A DNA stretch of 64,000 nt from Pseudomonas cremoricolorata DSM 17059 = NBRC 16634 (lineage in GTDB: Bacteria; Pseudomonadota; Gammaproteobacteria; Pseudomonadales; Pseudomonadaceae). Shown one piece after another: positions 37,038-47,281 of this stretch. The notes under the pieces were generated by a model, which worked only from the letters and a program-made list of their open reading frames with translations, had not been told where the DNA came from and did no database searches. Where the stretch lies: positions 372,001-436,000 of the forward strand of contig NZ_AUEA01000002.1 of assembly GCF_000425745.1 (NCBI RefSeq), in the 5' to 3' direction. The translations under genes were made by a program, and so were the position numbers. Within the stretch, counting starts at the first letter, position 1; each line of letters opens with the position of its first letter.

Positions 37038-37927
37038 TGCGCCGCCTGCTCTGCTGGCTGGCGTTTTGTCTGTGGCCCCTGGCGGGCTTGGCCGACGATG
37101 AGGTATTGCTGGTCGGCGGCGAGGCGCAATCGGGCTATCGCAGTTTCACCGAGGGCTTGCAGGCGCGCCGCGAACACGACCGCGTGCAGTTGCGCACGGT
37201 CGCGCAGCTGCCCCGCCCCTCCCGGCTCGACCCACGCACCCGCCTGGTGCTGCTCGATTCGGCAGCCCTGGAATGGCGTCTGAGCGAAACATCAGGCCCT
37301 GCCGCCCTGGCACTACGGGTCAATCGCGTGCAGATCCAGCAGCGCCTGGGCGAGCAGCGCCCGGCCTACCTCAGCCTGCTGTGGAGCGACCCGCCGCTGG
37401 CGCGGCAGTTAGCTCTGACCCACTACCTGTTGCCGCAAGCCAGGCGCGTCGGGGTGCTGTACGGCGAGCACAGCCGCTTCCTGCTCGCCGAGCTGCAGCA
37501 GGCGGCCCGCCACCTGGGCCTGGAACTGGTCAGCAAGGCCTGGGACGACCCGCGCGACAGCCGCCCCTTGCAACAGTTGCTGAGCAGCAGCGATGTGCTG
37601 CTGGGGCTGGATGATCCCGAGCTGTACAACCCCAAGACCGTCAAGACCCTGCTGCTGAGCAGCTATGGTCGGCAGATGGCACTGATCGGCCCCAATGCCG
37701 GCTTCGTCCGCGCAGGCGCCCTGGCCAGTACCTACAGCGACCAGACCGACTGGCTGGAGGTGCTCGACCACCTGCTCGACCAGCCCACGGCGCACTGGCC
37801 GCGCAGCCTTTACCCCACGCCATTCGGCGTCAGCGGCAACCAGCAGGTGGCACGCGCGCTGGGCCTTGAGCCAATCGACCCGACCGCCGCCGCCCTGGCG
37901 ATCGGCGCAGGAGCACCCGCCCCATGA
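37037..37927 (+). CDS. Periplasmic binding protein, ABC_sub_bind-like
   Basis: This 296-residue protein has a signal peptide ([20 protein letters not shown]). The fold pattern resembles the ABC substrate-binding family PF04392: a first half ending near LVLLDSA, a middle segment [20 protein letters not shown], then [20 protein letters not shown] and [20 protein letters not shown]. The ATG shares one base with the receptor stop (TGATG). The next gene overlaps its stop by four bases. No ABC permease or ATPase is nearby, so it more likely hands a ligand to the adjacent sensor kinase than to a transporter. The family assignment is from memory of the pattern. Confidence 0.65.
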   Translation: MRRLLCWLAFCLWPLAGLADDEVLLVGGEAQSGYRSFTEGLQARREHDRVQLRTVAQLPRPSRLDPRTRLVLLDSAALEWRLSETSGPAALALRVNRVQIQQRLGEQRPAYLSLLWSDPPLARQLALTHYLLPQARRVGVLYGEHSRFLLAELQQAARHLGLELVSKAWDDPRDSRPLQQLLSSSDVLLGLDDPELYNPKTVKTLLLSSYGRQMALIGPNAGFVRAGALASTYSDQTDWLEVLDHLLDQPTAHWPRSLYPTPFGVSGNQQVARALGLEPIDPTAAALAIGAGAPAP

Positions 37928-39849
37928 GCAAGCGCCTGAGCTGGGATATCCATACCCGCACGCAAATCATCAGCCTCGGCCCTGCCCTGCTGCTGACCTT
38001 GCTGCTGATCGGCTTCTTCACCTTCGTGCGCCTGCAAGACCTGCGTCAGGAGCTCAACCACACCGGTCAGCTGATCGCCAACCAGCTCGCGCCGGGTTCC
38101 GAATATGGGGTGATCTCGGGCAACAACGAAGTGCTGGAAAGCCTGATGCGCGCCACCCTGAGCATTCCTCATGTGCGCTTTCTCGAGGTGCAGGACAGCC
38201 GCAATCACATTCTGGTCTATGTCGAGCAGTCCGACGAAAGCACCAACCGCGCGCAGCGCGTGGAGGTGTTCCAGGCGCCGATTCGCCTGCAGCAGATCCG
38301 CCTGGACAACGACTTCCTGCAACCCAATGCGGGCAACGCCGGCGACGTCAGCGACGACTACCTGGGCCGGGTGATCGTCGGCATGTCCGACGACGCCTTC
38401 AGCGAGCGACAGCAGGAAATCGTCATCAAGGCCGGCATCCTCGCCCTCTTCGCCCTGGCCTTCACCTTCATGCTCGCGCGGCGCCTGGCCATGAGCCTGT
38501 CCAAGCCGATCAGTGACATGGGCGAAGCGGTGCGCGCGATTCAGGAAGGCGACTTCACCTCGCATGTGCCGGTGGTCGATGACAGCGAGCTGGGCCACCT
38601 GGCGGCGCACATCAACAACCTGGCCTTCGCCCTCGAACAGGCCAGCGACGAACAGCGCCAGGCCATGGCGCAGATGACCCAGGCGCGGGAAGAAGCCGAG
38701 CAGGCCAACCGCGCCAAATCCGATTTTTTGGCCATGATGAGCCATGAACTGCGCACACCGATGAACGGCGTACTGGGCATGCTGCAACTGCTCGACACCA
38801 CCGAGTTGACCCGCGAACAGGCCGAATACACCAGCGTGGCCAGCGAATCGACCGGGCACCTGCTCAAGGTCATCAACGACATCCTCGACTTTTCGCGCAT
38901 CGAGCGCACCACCCTGCAACTGGAGTCGATCGACTTCAACTTAGGCGAACTGATTCGCAGCTGCGTGCAGTCGTTCCAGCACAGCGCCCGCCAGCGCGGG
39001 CTGAACCTGCGTTTGCAGTTGTCGGCAGGCTGCGACGAACTGCAGGTGGTCGGCGACCCGACGCGCATCCGCCAGATCCTGCTCAACCTGATCGGCAATG
39101 CGCTGAAATTCACCGAGCGTGGCGAGGTGGCGGTAGAGGCCGACTGGCAAATGCTCGACGCGCAGCGCGTGCACCTCACCTGCGCGGTGCGCGATACCGG
39201 CATCGGCATCGACAACGACCGCCTGGAAATGATGTTCGTCGCCTTCCAGCAAGCCGACAGCTCCATCTCCAGGCGCTATGGCGGCACGGGCCTTGGGCTG
39301 TCCATCGCACGCACCCTGGCCGAACGCATGGGCGGTCAGTTGCAGGGTGAAAGCCGCGCCGGGCTGGGTTCGACCTTCACCCTGGACATGCCCTTGACCC
39401 TGTCGGTGCTGCCGGCGCTCGCTGTCAGCGCTTCACCGCCCAGCAACGCGGTGAACGGTGGCGGGCGGCCGATATTGCTGGTGGAGGACAACCCGGTGAA
39501 CCGCAGCGTCATCGAAGGCATGCTGCGCAGCTTCGGCTTCCAGACCTGGGTAGCGGTGGACGGTCAGCAGGCGCTCGAACGGGTTCAACAACAGCGTTTC
39601 GCCGCCGTGCTGATGGACTGCCGCCTGCCGCTGATGGACGGCTACGAGGCCACCCGGCGCATCCGCGCGCTGGGTTCTGAGGGGCAGTTGCCGATCATCG
39701 CTCTGACCGCCAACGCCTTGCAGGGCGACCGTGAACGATGCCTGGCCGCGGGCATGGATGACTACCTCAGCAAACCGCTCAAACGCAGTGAACTGCTCGA
39801 GGTGCTACGACGCTGGCTGCCGGATCAAACGGTCACGACTGGCGATTGA
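37924..39849 (+). CDS. Hybrid sensor histidine kinase with C-terminal receiver
   Basis: This 641-residue kinase has an N-terminal membrane segment (about 18-37: [18 protein letters not shown]) and a periplasmic sensor domain (about 40-160). A second membrane segment (about 163-180) and a HAMP linker ending near residue 232 follow. Next are a short coiled coil, HisKA with His274 in [17 protein letters not shown], HATPase ([31 protein letters not shown]) and a receiver domain with phospho-acceptor Asp565 in [20 protein letters not shown]. No Hpt domain or DNA-binding output is present in the protein or next to it, so the phosphate must go to a partner encoded elsewhere. It is translated with the binding protein upstream (ATGA overlap). 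Confidence 0.9.
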   Translation: MSKRLSWDIHTRTQIISLGPALLLTLLLIGFFTFVRLQDLRQELNHTGQLIANQLAPGSEYGVISGNNEVLESLMRATLSIPHVRFLEVQDSRNHILVYVEQSDESTNRAQRVEVFQAPIRLQQIRLDNDFLQPNAGNAGDVSDDYLGRVIVGMSDDAFSERQQEIVIKAGILALFALAFTFMLARRLAMSLSKPISDMGEAVRAIQEGDFTSHVPVVDDSELGHLAAHINNLAFALEQASDEQRQAMAQMTQAREEAEQANRAKSDFLAMMSHELRTPMNGVLGMLQLLDTTELTREQAEYTSVASESTGHLLKVINDILDFSRIERTTLQLESIDFNLGELIRSCVQSFQHSARQRGLNLRLQLSAGCDELQVVGDPTRIRQILLNLIGNALKFTERGEVAVEADWQMLDAQRVHLTCAVRDTGIGIDNDRLEMMFVAFQQADSSISRRYGGTGLGLSIARTLAERMGGQLQGESRAGLGSTFTLDMPLTLSVLPALAVSASPPSNAVNGGGRPILLVEDNPVNRSVIEGMLRSFGFQTWVAVDGQQALERVQQQRFAAVLMDCRLPLMDGYEATRRIRALGSEGQLPIIALTANALQGDRERCLAAGMDDYLSKPLKRSELLEVLRRWLPDQTVTTGD

Positions 39850-40075
39850 TAAAGAAATACGGCAGTCTTAATGTTCGGCCTGGCACTGGACAGGACAGCT
39901 ATAGAACCTGAAAATGCACGTTTCAGTGAACACCTGTACTTCATTTGCCAGGTGCACTGTGACTTTCACCACAACGCAATAGTCTACCTGTAGGCTGCCG
40001 CCCCTGACCGTCATGGCTTTCGGGGATGGCCGGGAAGATTCATCCCCTGCCACAGGGGGTTATTGAGGAGCTCGC

Positions 40076-40591
40076 ATGACCAAACAAAACGCCTTTACTC
40101 GGGAAGACCTGCTGCGCTGCAGTCGCGGTGAGCTGTTCGGCCCAGGTAATGCGCAACTGCCCGCCCCCAACATGCTGATGGTCGATCGCATCACCCTCAT
40201 CAGCGCCGAAGGCGGCAAGTACGGCAAAGGTGAATTGGTCGCCGAGCTGGATATCACTCCGGACCTGTGGTTCTTCGCCTGCCATTTCGAAGGCGATCCG
40301 GTGATGCCGGGCTGCCTGGGCCTCGACGCCATGTGGCAACTGGTCGGCTTCCACCTCGGCTGGCAAGGCCTGCCGGGCCGTGGCCGTGCGCTGGGTTCAG
40401 GTGAAGTGAAATTCTTCGGCCAGGTACTGCCGACCGCTAAAAAGGTCACCTACAACATCCATCTCAAGCGCGTCCTCAAGGGCAAGCTGAACATGGCCAT
40501 CGCCGATGGCTCGGTCAGCGTCGATGGTAAAGAGATCTACACCGCCGAAGGCCTGCGGGTCGGCGTGTTCACCTCCACTGAAAATTTCTAA
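40076..40591 (+). CDS. fabA: 3-hydroxydecanoyl-ACP dehydratase/isomerase FabA
   Basis: This 171-residue enzyme dehydrates 3-hydroxydecanoyl-ACP and isomerises the trans-2 to the cis-3 product, the branch point to unsaturated fatty acids. The catalytic residues are at the same numbers as in E. coli: His70 in [14 protein letters not shown] and Asp84 in [10 protein letters not shown]. It lies 11 bases before fabB, the partner enzyme. The 226-base gap upstream holds an inverted repeat CACCTG-N12-CAGGTG (39931-39954) that could be a regulator site; I could not place a confident promoter. Confidence 0.97.
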   Translation: MTKQNAFTREDLLRCSRGELFGPGNAQLPAPNMLMVDRITLISAEGGKYGKGELVAELDITPDLWFFACHFEGDPVMPGCLGLDAMWQLVGFHLGWQGLPGRGRALGSGEVKFFGQVLPTAKKVTYNIHLKRVLKGKLNMAIADGSVSVDGKEIYTAEGLRVGVFTSTENF

Positions 40592-40602
40592 GGGTTATTC
40601 GC

Positions 40603-41823
40603 ATGCGCCGCGTCGTTATCACTGGTCTGGGCATCGTTTCGTGCCTGGGCAATGACAAAGCTACCGTCACCGAAAACCTGCGCAACAGCCGTCCGGGTAT
40701 TCGTTACAACCCGGAATACAAGGAAATGGGGCTGCGTAGCCAGGTTTCCGGGTCCATCGACCTCAACCTCGAAGAACTGATCGACCGCAAGGTGTTCCGC
40801 TTCGTCGGCCATGCGGCTGCCTATGCCTACCTGGCCATGCAGGACGCCATCAAGGACTCGGGCCTGACCGAAGAGCAAGTCTCCAGCCCGCGTACCGGCC
40901 TGGTCGCAGGCTCCGGTGGTGCTTCCACGCTGAACCAGATGGAAGCCCTCGACACGCTGCGCGAGAAAGGCGTCAAGCGCGTTGGCCCCTACCGGGTTAC
41001 CCGCACCATGGGCAGCACCGTTTCCGCTTGCCTGGCGACGCCGTTCAAGATCAAGGGCATCAACTACTCGATCTCGTCGGCCTGCGCCACCAGCGCCCAC
41101 TGCATCGGCACCGCGCTGGAGCAGATCCAATGGGGCAAGCAGGACATCGTCTTCGCCGGCGGCGGCGAAGAAGAGCACTGGAGCCAGTCGTTCCTGTTCG
41201 ATGCCATGGGCGCTCTGTCGACCAAGCGCAACGATTCGCCGGAAACCGCCTCGCGCGCCTACGATGCCGACCGTGATGGCTTCGTCATCGCTGGCGGCGG
41301 CGGCATGGTGGTGGTCGAGGAACTCGAACACGCCCTGGCCCGCGGCGCCAAGATCTACGCCGAAATCATCGGCTACGGCGCCACCTCCGACGGCTACGAC
41401 ATGGTCGCCCCGAGCGGCGAAGGCGCCATCCGCTGCATGCAGCAGGCGCTGTCCACCGTCGACACTCCGATCGACTACCTCAACACCCACGGCACTTCCA
41501 CCCCGGTCGGCGACGTCGCCGAGATCAAGGGCATCCGTGAAGTGTTCGGCGACAAGGCCCCGGCCATCAGCTCGACCAAGAGCCTGTCCGGTCACTCGCT
41601 GGGCGCTGCCGGTGTACACGAGGCGATCTACTGCCTGCTGATGATGGAAAACAACTTCATCGCAGGTTCGGCCAACATCGACGAACTCGACCCAGCGGTC
41701 GCTGATCTGCCTATCCTGCGCAAGACCCAGGAAAACGCCACGATCAACACCGTCATGAGCAACAGCTTCGGCTTTGGCGGCACCAACGCCACCCTGGTGC
41801 TCAAGCGCTGGGAAGGCAAGTGA
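40603..41823 (+). CDS. fabB: 3-oxoacyl-ACP synthase I FabB
   Basis: This 406-residue condensing enzyme elongates the cis-3-decenoyl-ACP made by FabA. The Cys-His-His triad is visible: Cys161 in [12 protein letters not shown], His296 in [13 protein letters not shown] and His331 in [14 protein letters not shown]. The Gly-rich end [15 protein letters not shown] is standard. It is co-transcribed with fabA and ends at a strong terminator. Confidence 0.97.
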   Translation: MRRVVITGLGIVSCLGNDKATVTENLRNSRPGIRYNPEYKEMGLRSQVSGSIDLNLEELIDRKVFRFVGHAAAYAYLAMQDAIKDSGLTEEQVSSPRTGLVAGSGGASTLNQMEALDTLREKGVKRVGPYRVTRTMGSTVSACLATPFKIKGINYSISSACATSAHCIGTALEQIQWGKQDIVFAGGGEEEHWSQSFLFDAMGALSTKRNDSPETASRAYDADRDGFVIAGGGGMVVVEELEHALARGAKIYAEIIGYGATSDGYDMVAPSGEGAIRCMQQALSTVDTPIDYLNTHGTSTPVGDVAEIKGIREVFGDKAPAISSTKSLSGHSLGAAGVHEAIYCLLMMENNFIAGSANIDELDPAVADLPILRKTQENATINTVMSNSFGFGGTNATLVLKRWEGK

Positions 41824-41842
41824 TCATCTGATCGCTGAACTG

Positions 41843-41872
41843 AAAACGCCCCGACTGGTTCGGGGCGTTTTC
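41843..41872. terminator. Bidirectional terminator between fabB and the amidohydrolase gene
   Basis: The hairpin AAAACGCCCCGA ... TCGGGGCGTTTT has A and T runs on either side. It begins 20 bases after the fabB stop and lies 23 bases from the convergent amidohydrolase stop, so it can serve both genes. Confidence 0.9.
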
Positions 41873-41894
41873 GTTTCTGCTGCTCGAGCGGCCG

Positions 41895-42899
41895 TTACCG
41901 TGCCTTGGGCAGTACCGCAAGGAAGTTGTCCCGTGCCACCTTGCGCGCGACCTCCTCGGGCAAGGCATCGAGAAACGGCGTGAAGCTCTTCATCTGCTCA
42001 CCCATGCTGCCAAAGCGCCCGACCACATCGGAGCCCAGCATGAAGCGCTCAGGGAAGCGCTTGACCAGATCGACCCAAGCCTGGCGCGGCACGCCCTTGT
42101 CGTCCAACAGGTACGGTTCCAGCACGCTCCACGACAGATCGACGTAGAGGTTCGGGTAGCTCTCCAGCATGCGCGTCAGGGTCGGCAGCAGGAAGTCCAT
42201 CTTGGTTTGGTGCCGATGGATTTCCAGGCTGCTGCCCGCATGAGCCCAGATGAAGCGGGTGCGCGGATGATCGCGCAACGGCTCTTCGATCTCGGCCAGG
42301 TACAGCGGGTTGCGCTCGCGCTTGGAGGTGATGTTGGAGTGCACCAGCACCGGAAGATCACGCTCGGCGGCCAGGCGATAGACGCGATTCATCGCTTCGT
42401 TGTTGGCCCGCGGGGTGTCGCCGCTGGTGAGCGCGGTTAGGTCGTCGTGGCGGGTGAACACCTCGCCGATGCCCTGCCACAAGCCCGGATTGAGCTCGAG
42501 CATGCGCTCGATATGGCTGGCAGCGTTCTTGTCGACCGGGTTGAAACCGCTCAGAAACGGATGAAAGCGCTGGCGTTGTTCGGGGCTGAGCTTTTGCAGC
42601 GCCGCAGCGACCAGCACGTCAGTGGCGCTGTACCAATAAGCCGCCGCATCATCGCCAGCGTAGTAGCGCGGGCGCTTGGGCTCATCTTCATGCCACTTCT
42701 TGGCCACCGGAATGCCGGAAATCATCGACTGGTCGATGCCGGCGGCGTCCATGGCCTCGAGCAGCGCCGGCATGCCTTCGCTTTCCTGGAAGAAATCCAC
42801 GTAATGCAGATGGGCGTCGCTGTAACGGTACTCGCGAGCCTGGCAGGGCTGCAGCAGCAGGCCGACACACAGCGTGGCGGCAAGCGCTCGGACGATCAT
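41895..42899 (-). CDS. Exported amidohydrolase-family protein
   Basis: This 334-residue protein has a signal peptide (MIVRALAATLCVGLLLQPCQ) followed by an amidohydrolase (metal-dependent TIM barrel) domain. Metal-binding positions are visible in YSDAHLHYVDF, LVHSNITSKRE, FIWAHAGSSLEIHRHQ and FMLGSDVVGRFGSM. This pattern is that of the Amidohydro_2 group, which includes decarboxylases and lactonases, but here the enzyme is exported. The start at 42899 is set by the signal peptide; the in-frame region upstream lacks one. Substrate unknown. Confidence 0.78.
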   Translation of the reverse strand: MIVRALAATLCVGLLLQPCQAREYRYSDAHLHYVDFFQESEGMPALLEAMDAAGIDQSMISGIPVAKKWHEDEPKRPRYYAGDDAAAYWYSATDVLVAAALQKLSPEQRQRFHPFLSGFNPVDKNAASHIERMLELNPGLWQGIGEVFTRHDDLTALTSGDTPRANNEAMNRVYRLAAERDLPVLVHSNITSKRERNPLYLAEIEEPLRDHPRTRFIWAHAGSSLEIHRHQTKMDFLLPTLTRMLESYPNLYVDLSWSVLEPYLLDDKGVPRQAWVDLVKRFPERFMLGSDVVGRFGSMGEQMKSFTPFLDALPEEVARKVARDNFLAVLPKAR

Positions 42900-43023
42900 G
42901 GCAAACTTCCTGGTCTGAATTCGAGCTGGGTAGACCGCACGACGCGCAGCTCGGTTCAGCCCAGCAATACCCTGCAACAGGCGCAAGGCAAGGCCGTAAA
43001 GGCCCCACCCTGCCCTGGCACGA

Positions 43024-43749
43024 TCAGCGCTGGAACACTTCATCCAACAGATTGTGCATCGCTCTGAACGCGCGCTCCGAAACCTTGCGGTTGTACTGGG
43101 CCGTGCCCGGCACGTTGGCCTCGGGATCTGTGAACGAGTGCACCGCACCGCCGTAGCTGTGCAACTGCCAATCGACCTTGGCGGCGGTCATTTCTGCCTC
43201 GAAGGCCGGCAACTGCTCGGCAGGCACCAGTGGGTCGTCAGCGCCATGCAGCGCCAGCACCGCACCTTTGATGTTGCGCGCATCAGCGGCATCGGGGGTG
43301 TCCAGCGTGCCATGGAACGACACTGCCGCACGTAGATCCGCGCCGCTGCGCGCCAGCTCCAGCACACAGCAGCCGCCGAAACAGAAGCCGAACGCCGCCG
43401 TCTTGCCCGGCGCCAGGCGCGCCTTGGCCTGGCCGAGCAGTTGCGCCAGGGCTTCAGCCATGCGCTTGCGCAGCTCGATGCGGTTTTCCTTGAGCGGCAT
43501 CATGGCCGCCGCTGCCTCATCGGCATTGCTCGGACGCAGCGATTGCCCATACAGGTCGGCGATCAGCACCACATAGCCCTGGCTGGCCACCTCCTGGGCG
43601 ATACGTTCGGCGCCTTCAGTAACCCCCATCCAGTTCGGCACCATCACCAATGCCGGCTGCTCGCCAGCACCGGGGGCATACACCAGGCGGCTCTCGTAGG
43701 TGTCGCCCGACAGGCGATAAGTCAGTGATTCGACGATGACCTTGCTCAT
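43024..43749 (-). CDS. Dienelactone hydrolase family protein
   Basis: This 241-residue protein has the dienelactone-hydrolase fold. The nucleophile elbow GFCFGGCCVLEL carries Cys where classical hydrolases carry Ser, as in DLH. Asp and His follow in LHGADDPLVPAEQ and YGGAVHSFTDPEAN. Relatives hydrolyse lactones or esters, and no aromatic ring-cleavage genes are nearby, so the substrate is open. The start at 43749 (MSKVIVESLTY) has a good upstream GGAG ribosome site. Confidence 0.85.
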   Translation of the reverse strand: MSKVIVESLTYRLSGDTYESRLVYAPGAGEQPALVMVPNWMGVTEGAERIAQEVASQGYVVLIADLYGQSLRPSNADEAAAAMMPLKENRIELRKRMAEALAQLLGQAKARLAPGKTAAFGFCFGGCCVLELARSGADLRAAVSFHGTLDTPDAADARNIKGAVLALHGADDPLVPAEQLPAFEAEMTAAKVDWQLHSYGGAVHSFTDPEANVPGTAQYNRKVSERAFRAMHNLLDEVFQR

Positions 43750-43804
43750 TCTGCACTCCTTCGGCATTCGACCGTAGCCGGCGCGGTTACTGCGCCGACA
43801 CCAT

Positions 43805-43831
43805 GAAAAAAGCCCGCCGAAGCGGGCTTTG
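43805..43831 (-). terminator. htpG terminator
   Basis: On the - strand the stem AAGCCCGC-TTCG-GCGGGCTT is followed by a T-run. The hairpin begins 20 bases after the htpG stop. The TTCG tetraloop adds stability. Confidence 0.88.
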
Positions 43832-43849
43832 ATCAGCAACTGCATTCAC

Positions 43850-45757
43850 TCAAGCAGACAGCTCGACCAGCAGCTTGTTCAGACGGCGAACATAGGCCGC
43901 CGGGTCTTTCAGGCTGTCGCCCGCCGCCAGCGCGGCCTGGTCGAAGAGGATGTGCGACAGCTCGGCGAAGCGGTCCTCGCTCTGCTCGTGATCGAGCTTC
44001 TCGATCAGGGGATGGCCTGGGTTGAACTCGAAGATCGGCTTGGAATCAGGCACCTTCTGCCCGCTGGCCTCAAGAATCTGGCGCATCTGCAAGCCCAGGT
44101 CCTGCTCACCGATGGCCAGAATCGCCGGCGAATCGGTCAGGCGATGGGAGACGCGCACTTCGGCAACGCTGTCGCCCAAGGCGGACTTGAGACGCTCGAC
44201 CAGGCCTTCTTTATCCTTGGCGACTTCTTCCTGGGCTTTCTTGTCTTCCTCGGAATCCAGCGAGCCAAGGTCGAGATCACCACGGGCCACGTCGACGAAG
44301 CTCTTGCCATCGAACTCGCTGAGGTAGCTCATCAGCCACTCGTCGATGCGGTCGGTGAGCAGCAGCACTTCGATGCCTTTCTTGCGGAAGACTTCCAGGT
44401 GGGGGCTGTTCTTGACCTGGGCGTACGACTCCCCGGTGAGGTAGTAGAACTTGTCCTGACCGTCCTTGGCACGTGCCAGGTAGTCGGCCAGAGAAACGCT
44501 CTGCTCGCCGCTGTCGTCATGGGTGGAGGCGAAACGCAGCAGACCGGCGATCTTTTCCTTGTTGGCGAAATCTTCGGCCGGGCCTTCCTTGAGTACCTGG
44601 CCGAAGTTCTTCCAGAAGCCCTTGTATTGCTCGGGGTCGTTCTTGGCCAACTTCTCGAGCATGTCCAGCACGCGCTTGGTCAGCGCCGATTTCATCGAGT
44701 CGATGATCGGGTCTTTCTGCAGGATCTCCCGCGAGACGTTCAGCGACAGGTCGTTGGAGTCGACCACGCCCTTGATGAAGCGCAGGTACAGCGGCAGGAA
44801 CGACTCGGCCTGGTCCATGATGAACACGCGCTGTACATACAGCTTCAGGCCGCGGGGTGCTTCGCGCTGGTAGAGGTCGAACGGCGCACGGGCCGGCACG
44901 TACAGCAGCGAGCTGTACTCGAGCTTGCCTTCGACCTTGTTGTGGCTCCAGGCCAGCGGGTTCTCGAAGTCATGGCCGATGTGCTTGTAGAACTCCTGGT
45001 ATTCCTCGTCCTTGATTTCACTGCGCGGACGGGTCCACAGGGCGCTGGCACGGTTGACGGTTTCCCATTCTTGGGCGGGTGCTTCTTCGCCTTCAGCAGC
45101 CTCGGCCTGCTCCTTGGGCAGCTCGATGGGCAAGGCGATGTGGTCGGAGTATTTCTTGACCACATTGCGCAGACGCCAGCCATCGGCGAACTCGTCTTCA
45201 CCTGCTTTGAGGTGCAGCACGATGCGCGTGCCGCGCTGCGGCTTGTCGATGGTGGAGACTTCGAAGTCGCCCTCGCCTTTGGACGACCAGTGCACGCCTT
45301 CGGCGGCTGGCTGGCCGGCACGACGGCTGTAGACATCGACCTTGTCGGCGACGATGAACGCCGAGTAGAAACCGACGCCGAACTGACCGATCAGGTGCGA
45401 ATCTTTTTTCTGGTCACCGGTGAGGTTCTTCATGAAGTCGGCAGTGCCGGACTTGGCGATGGTGCCCAGGTGGGTGATGACATCCTGACGGCTCATACCG
45501 ATGCCGTTGTCTTCCAGGGTGACAGTGTTGGCGGCCTTGTCGAAGCTGACGCGGATCTTCAGATCGGTATCGCCTTCGAACAGCTCTGGCTTGGCCAGGG
45601 CTTCGAAGCGCAGCTTGTCGGCGGCGTCGGAGGCGTTGGAGATCAGCTCGCGGAGGAAGATTTCCTTGTTCGAATACAAGGAATGGATCATCAGGTGCAG
45701 CAGTTGCTTCACTTCGGTCTGGAAGCCCAGGGTTTCCTTTTGAGTATCGACACTCAT
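43850..45757 (-). CDS. htpG: Chaperone HtpG (Hsp90)
   Basis: This 635-residue bacterial Hsp90 folds client proteins with ATP. The N-terminal GHKL ATPase domain shows [28 protein letters not shown] and [14 protein letters not shown]. The middle domain contains YVQRVFIMD and the catalytic-loop stretch [10 protein letters not shown], and a C-terminal dimerisation domain completes the protein. I use the ATG at 45757 ([15 protein letters not shown]), which gives the usual length; the frame stays open upstream but has no conserved residues. A heat-shock promoter precedes it. Confidence 0.97.
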   Translation of the reverse strand: MSVDTQKETLGFQTEVKQLLHLMIHSLYSNKEIFLRELISNASDAADKLRFEALAKPELFEGDTDLKIRVSFDKAANTVTLEDNGIGMSRQDVITHLGTIAKSGTADFMKNLTGDQKKDSHLIGQFGVGFYSAFIVADKVDVYSRRAGQPAAEGVHWSSKGEGDFEVSTIDKPQRGTRIVLHLKAGEDEFADGWRLRNVVKKYSDHIALPIELPKEQAEAAEGEEAPAQEWETVNRASALWTRPRSEIKDEEYQEFYKHIGHDFENPLAWSHNKVEGKLEYSSLLYVPARAPFDLYQREAPRGLKLYVQRVFIMDQAESFLPLYLRFIKGVVDSNDLSLNVSREILQKDPIIDSMKSALTKRVLDMLEKLAKNDPEQYKGFWKNFGQVLKEGPAEDFANKEKIAGLLRFASTHDDSGEQSVSLADYLARAKDGQDKFYYLTGESYAQVKNSPHLEVFRKKGIEVLLLTDRIDEWLMSYLSEFDGKSFVDVARGDLDLGSLDSEEDKKAQEEVAKDKEGLVERLKSALGDSVAEVRVSHRLTDSPAILAIGEQDLGLQMRQILEASGQKVPDSKPIFEFNPGHPLIEKLDHEQSEDRFAELSHILFDQAALAAGDSLKDPAAYVRRLNKLLVELSA

Positions 45758-45832
45758 GGTCTTCAAAACTCCAATCGATTGGCGGGGTTCGCCGTGACGG
45801 CCAAGGCCTGCATTCAGGGCGGGATGAGCAAC

Positions 45833-45860
45833 AGATGGGGGCACGCCGAGGCATTTCAAG
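45833..45860 (-). promoter_or_regulatory. Sigma-32 (RpoH) heat-shock promoter of htpG
   Basis: On the - strand CTTGAAA is followed by 13 bases and CCCCATCT, which matches the RpoH consensus CTTGAAA-N11-16-CCCCATnT throughout. Transcription would start near 45826 and give a leader of about 70 bases before the htpG ATG. Confidence 0.85.
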
Positions 45861-46020
45861 GGGCGGCGCCTGGACAGGGTCCTCACACCGGGTCGATCAG
45901 TTGCCAGGCGATGGCCCAGACGCTTCGCAGAGGGTGCTCGACAGGCGCCGGATCGACCCCGCCACAAACAACGCGCAGTCGCCATTAACGACGTGCAGAT
46001 GTATATGTGCGAACCGTGTG

Positions 46021-46048
46021 GAACTTCTTTCACGGGGTACAACTCGAA
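46021..46048 (+). promoter_or_regulatory. AlgU (sigma-E-type) promoter upstream of the small lipoprotein gene
   Basis: GAACTT is followed by 17 bases and TCGAA. This fits the extracytoplasmic-stress consensus GAACTT-N16/17-TCnAA. The predicted start near 46054 leaves a 34-base leader with GGAG at 46074-46077, ten bases before the ATG. The rest of the 330-base gap between htpG and this gene shows no further gene. Confidence 0.6.
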
Positions 46049-46087
46049 GGTACAAGTCGATTATTCCACCAATGGAGATACACACTC

Positions 46088-46375
46088 ATGCGTAAACCTT
46101 TTGCTTTTGCTCTGATGCTGGCCGCCACCATGGGCTTGGCCGCTTGCGATAAAGCGAGCGAAGACAAAGCCCAGGACGCACAACAACACTCCGAGAAAGC
46201 CCAGGAAAAAATGGGTGACGCTCAGGACAAAGTCAACGAAGCCAACGAAGAAAAAGCCAAAGCTGCTGCCGACCAGGCTGAAGCTCAGCAGAAGGCCGCC
46301 GAAGAAGCTCGCGACAGCTCCTCGCCGACCAACACCCCGCCAGGCTCGGTTCCTGCCGAACCTGCCAAGCAGTAA
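46088..46375 (+). CDS. Small Lys/Ala/Glu-rich lipoprotein
   Basis: This 95-residue protein starts with a lipoprotein signal (MRKPFAFALMLAATMGLAAC); the LAAC lipobox gives a mature N-terminal lipid-modified Cys. The mature part is a highly charged, low-complexity helix or coiled coil (residues about 25-75, with repeated Ala, Lys, Glu, Gln) and a Ser/Pro-rich tail (SSPTNTPPGSVPAEPAKQ). No enzymatic domain is visible. It may be a stress-induced envelope protein, in keeping with the AlgU-like promoter. I do not recognise a named family. Confidence 0.8.
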   Translation: MRKPFAFALMLAATMGLAACDKASEDKAQDAQQHSEKAQEKMGDAQDKVNEANEEKAKAAADQAEAQQKAAEEARDSSSPTNTPPGSVPAEPAKQ

Positions 46376-46387
46376 TTCTGCTTGTAG

Positions 46388-46414
46388 AAAAACCCGGCCT
46401 GGCCGGGTTTTTTT
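46388..46414 (+). terminator. Terminator of the small lipoprotein gene
   Basis: The stem AACCCGGCC-T-GGCCGGGTT is followed by TTTTT and begins 13 bases after the stop codon. The A-run on the other side allows it also to end the convergent transcript of the DUF599 gene. Confidence 0.9.
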
Positions 46415-46441
46415 ATGCCTGAAAACTTCAACTAAACCGAT

Positions 46442-47191
46442 TCAGTTCACGCTTGCAGAGTTGTCCGCAGAGTGCTCTACCGGCGAACTTTGCGTGGGCG
46501 TGAAGACCATCACTTCCAACACGTCGGAATGAAACTCACGCCGGTAAAGAATCAGCACCACGCCGACACTGGTGAGCATGAACATCCACGGGCTGATGAA
46601 CCAGGTCAACAAGGCCATGCCGAAATAATACGCGCGCAATCCCAAGTTGAACTGGTTGGCCGCAAGCGACAGTACTTTCGCCGCACGGATGGCGAAGGCC
46701 TTGCGCTCCAGTTCGTTGACTTGGCGCTCGCCGATCATCGGCGCCGAGCCCACCAGCACCGCGGCGAAGTTGTATTGGCGCATGCACCAGCTGAAGGTGA
46801 AAAAGGCGTAGACGAAGACCATCGCCAGGCACAGCAGCTTGATTTCCGACATGCCTTGGGAGGCCGGCTGCACCCAGGGTAGATCGGCCAGCAACGAAAG
46901 CGCGCGGTCTGAGGCGCCGAGCACGGTGAGGATACCGGCGAGGATGATCAGCGTGCTGGAGGCGAAGAACGAAGCGTTGCGCTCCAGATTGCCGATCACA
47001 CTGGCATCGGCGATACGGTTGTCGCGCAGCAGCATGCGGCGCATCCAGTCTTCCCGGTATAGATGCAGCACGCTGGCCAGGCACGCCGTGTCGCGCGCCT
47101 TCCAGATGGCATAGCGGGTATAGCCGCCCCAGGCCAGGGCGAACCAGCACACGGCCAGCAAATTGCTCAGGTTGTTGTGGATGAAGCTCAT
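46442..47191 (-). CDS. DUF599 family inner-membrane protein
   Basis: This 249-residue membrane protein has an N-terminal segment (NNLSNLLAVCWFALAWGGYT) and three more segments (about 70-95, 115-135, 185-215), with the family phrases RNASFFASSTLIILAGILTVLG and FFTFSWCMRQYNFAAVLVG. These match my memory of DUF599 proteins. The start at 47191 (MSFIHNNLSNL) is preferred over an in-frame TTG at 47254, which would add a short Arg/Cys-rich leader. Function unknown. Confidence 0.8.
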   Translation of the reverse strand: MSFIHNNLSNLLAVCWFALAWGGYTRYAIWKARDTACLASVLHLYREDWMRRMLLRDNRIADASVIGNLERNASFFASSTLIILAGILTVLGASDRALSLLADLPWVQPASQGMSEIKLLCLAMVFVYAFFTFSWCMRQYNFAAVLVGSAPMIGERQVNELERKAFAIRAAKVLSLAANQFNLGLRAYYFGMALLTWFISPWMFMLTSVGVVLILYRREFHSDVLEVMVFTPTQSSPVEHSADNSASVN

Positions 47192-47281
47192 GCCATCTCC
47201 GCGCAGGTGAACGAACCAGGATTTACACCGCCTTTCGACGCATGTTTCGCGCAAAAGGCACGTGCACTCGATGATGCAGAC

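Noticed and set aside
39868..40053. 61-residue frame between the hybrid kinase and fabA
   Set aside because: It has no ribosome site or recognisable composition and lies in the fabA control region.
43829..45988. 719-residue open frame antisense to htpG
   Set aside because: It mirrors a certain gene, its codon pattern is the shadow of high-GC third positions, and it shows no known motif or ribosome site.
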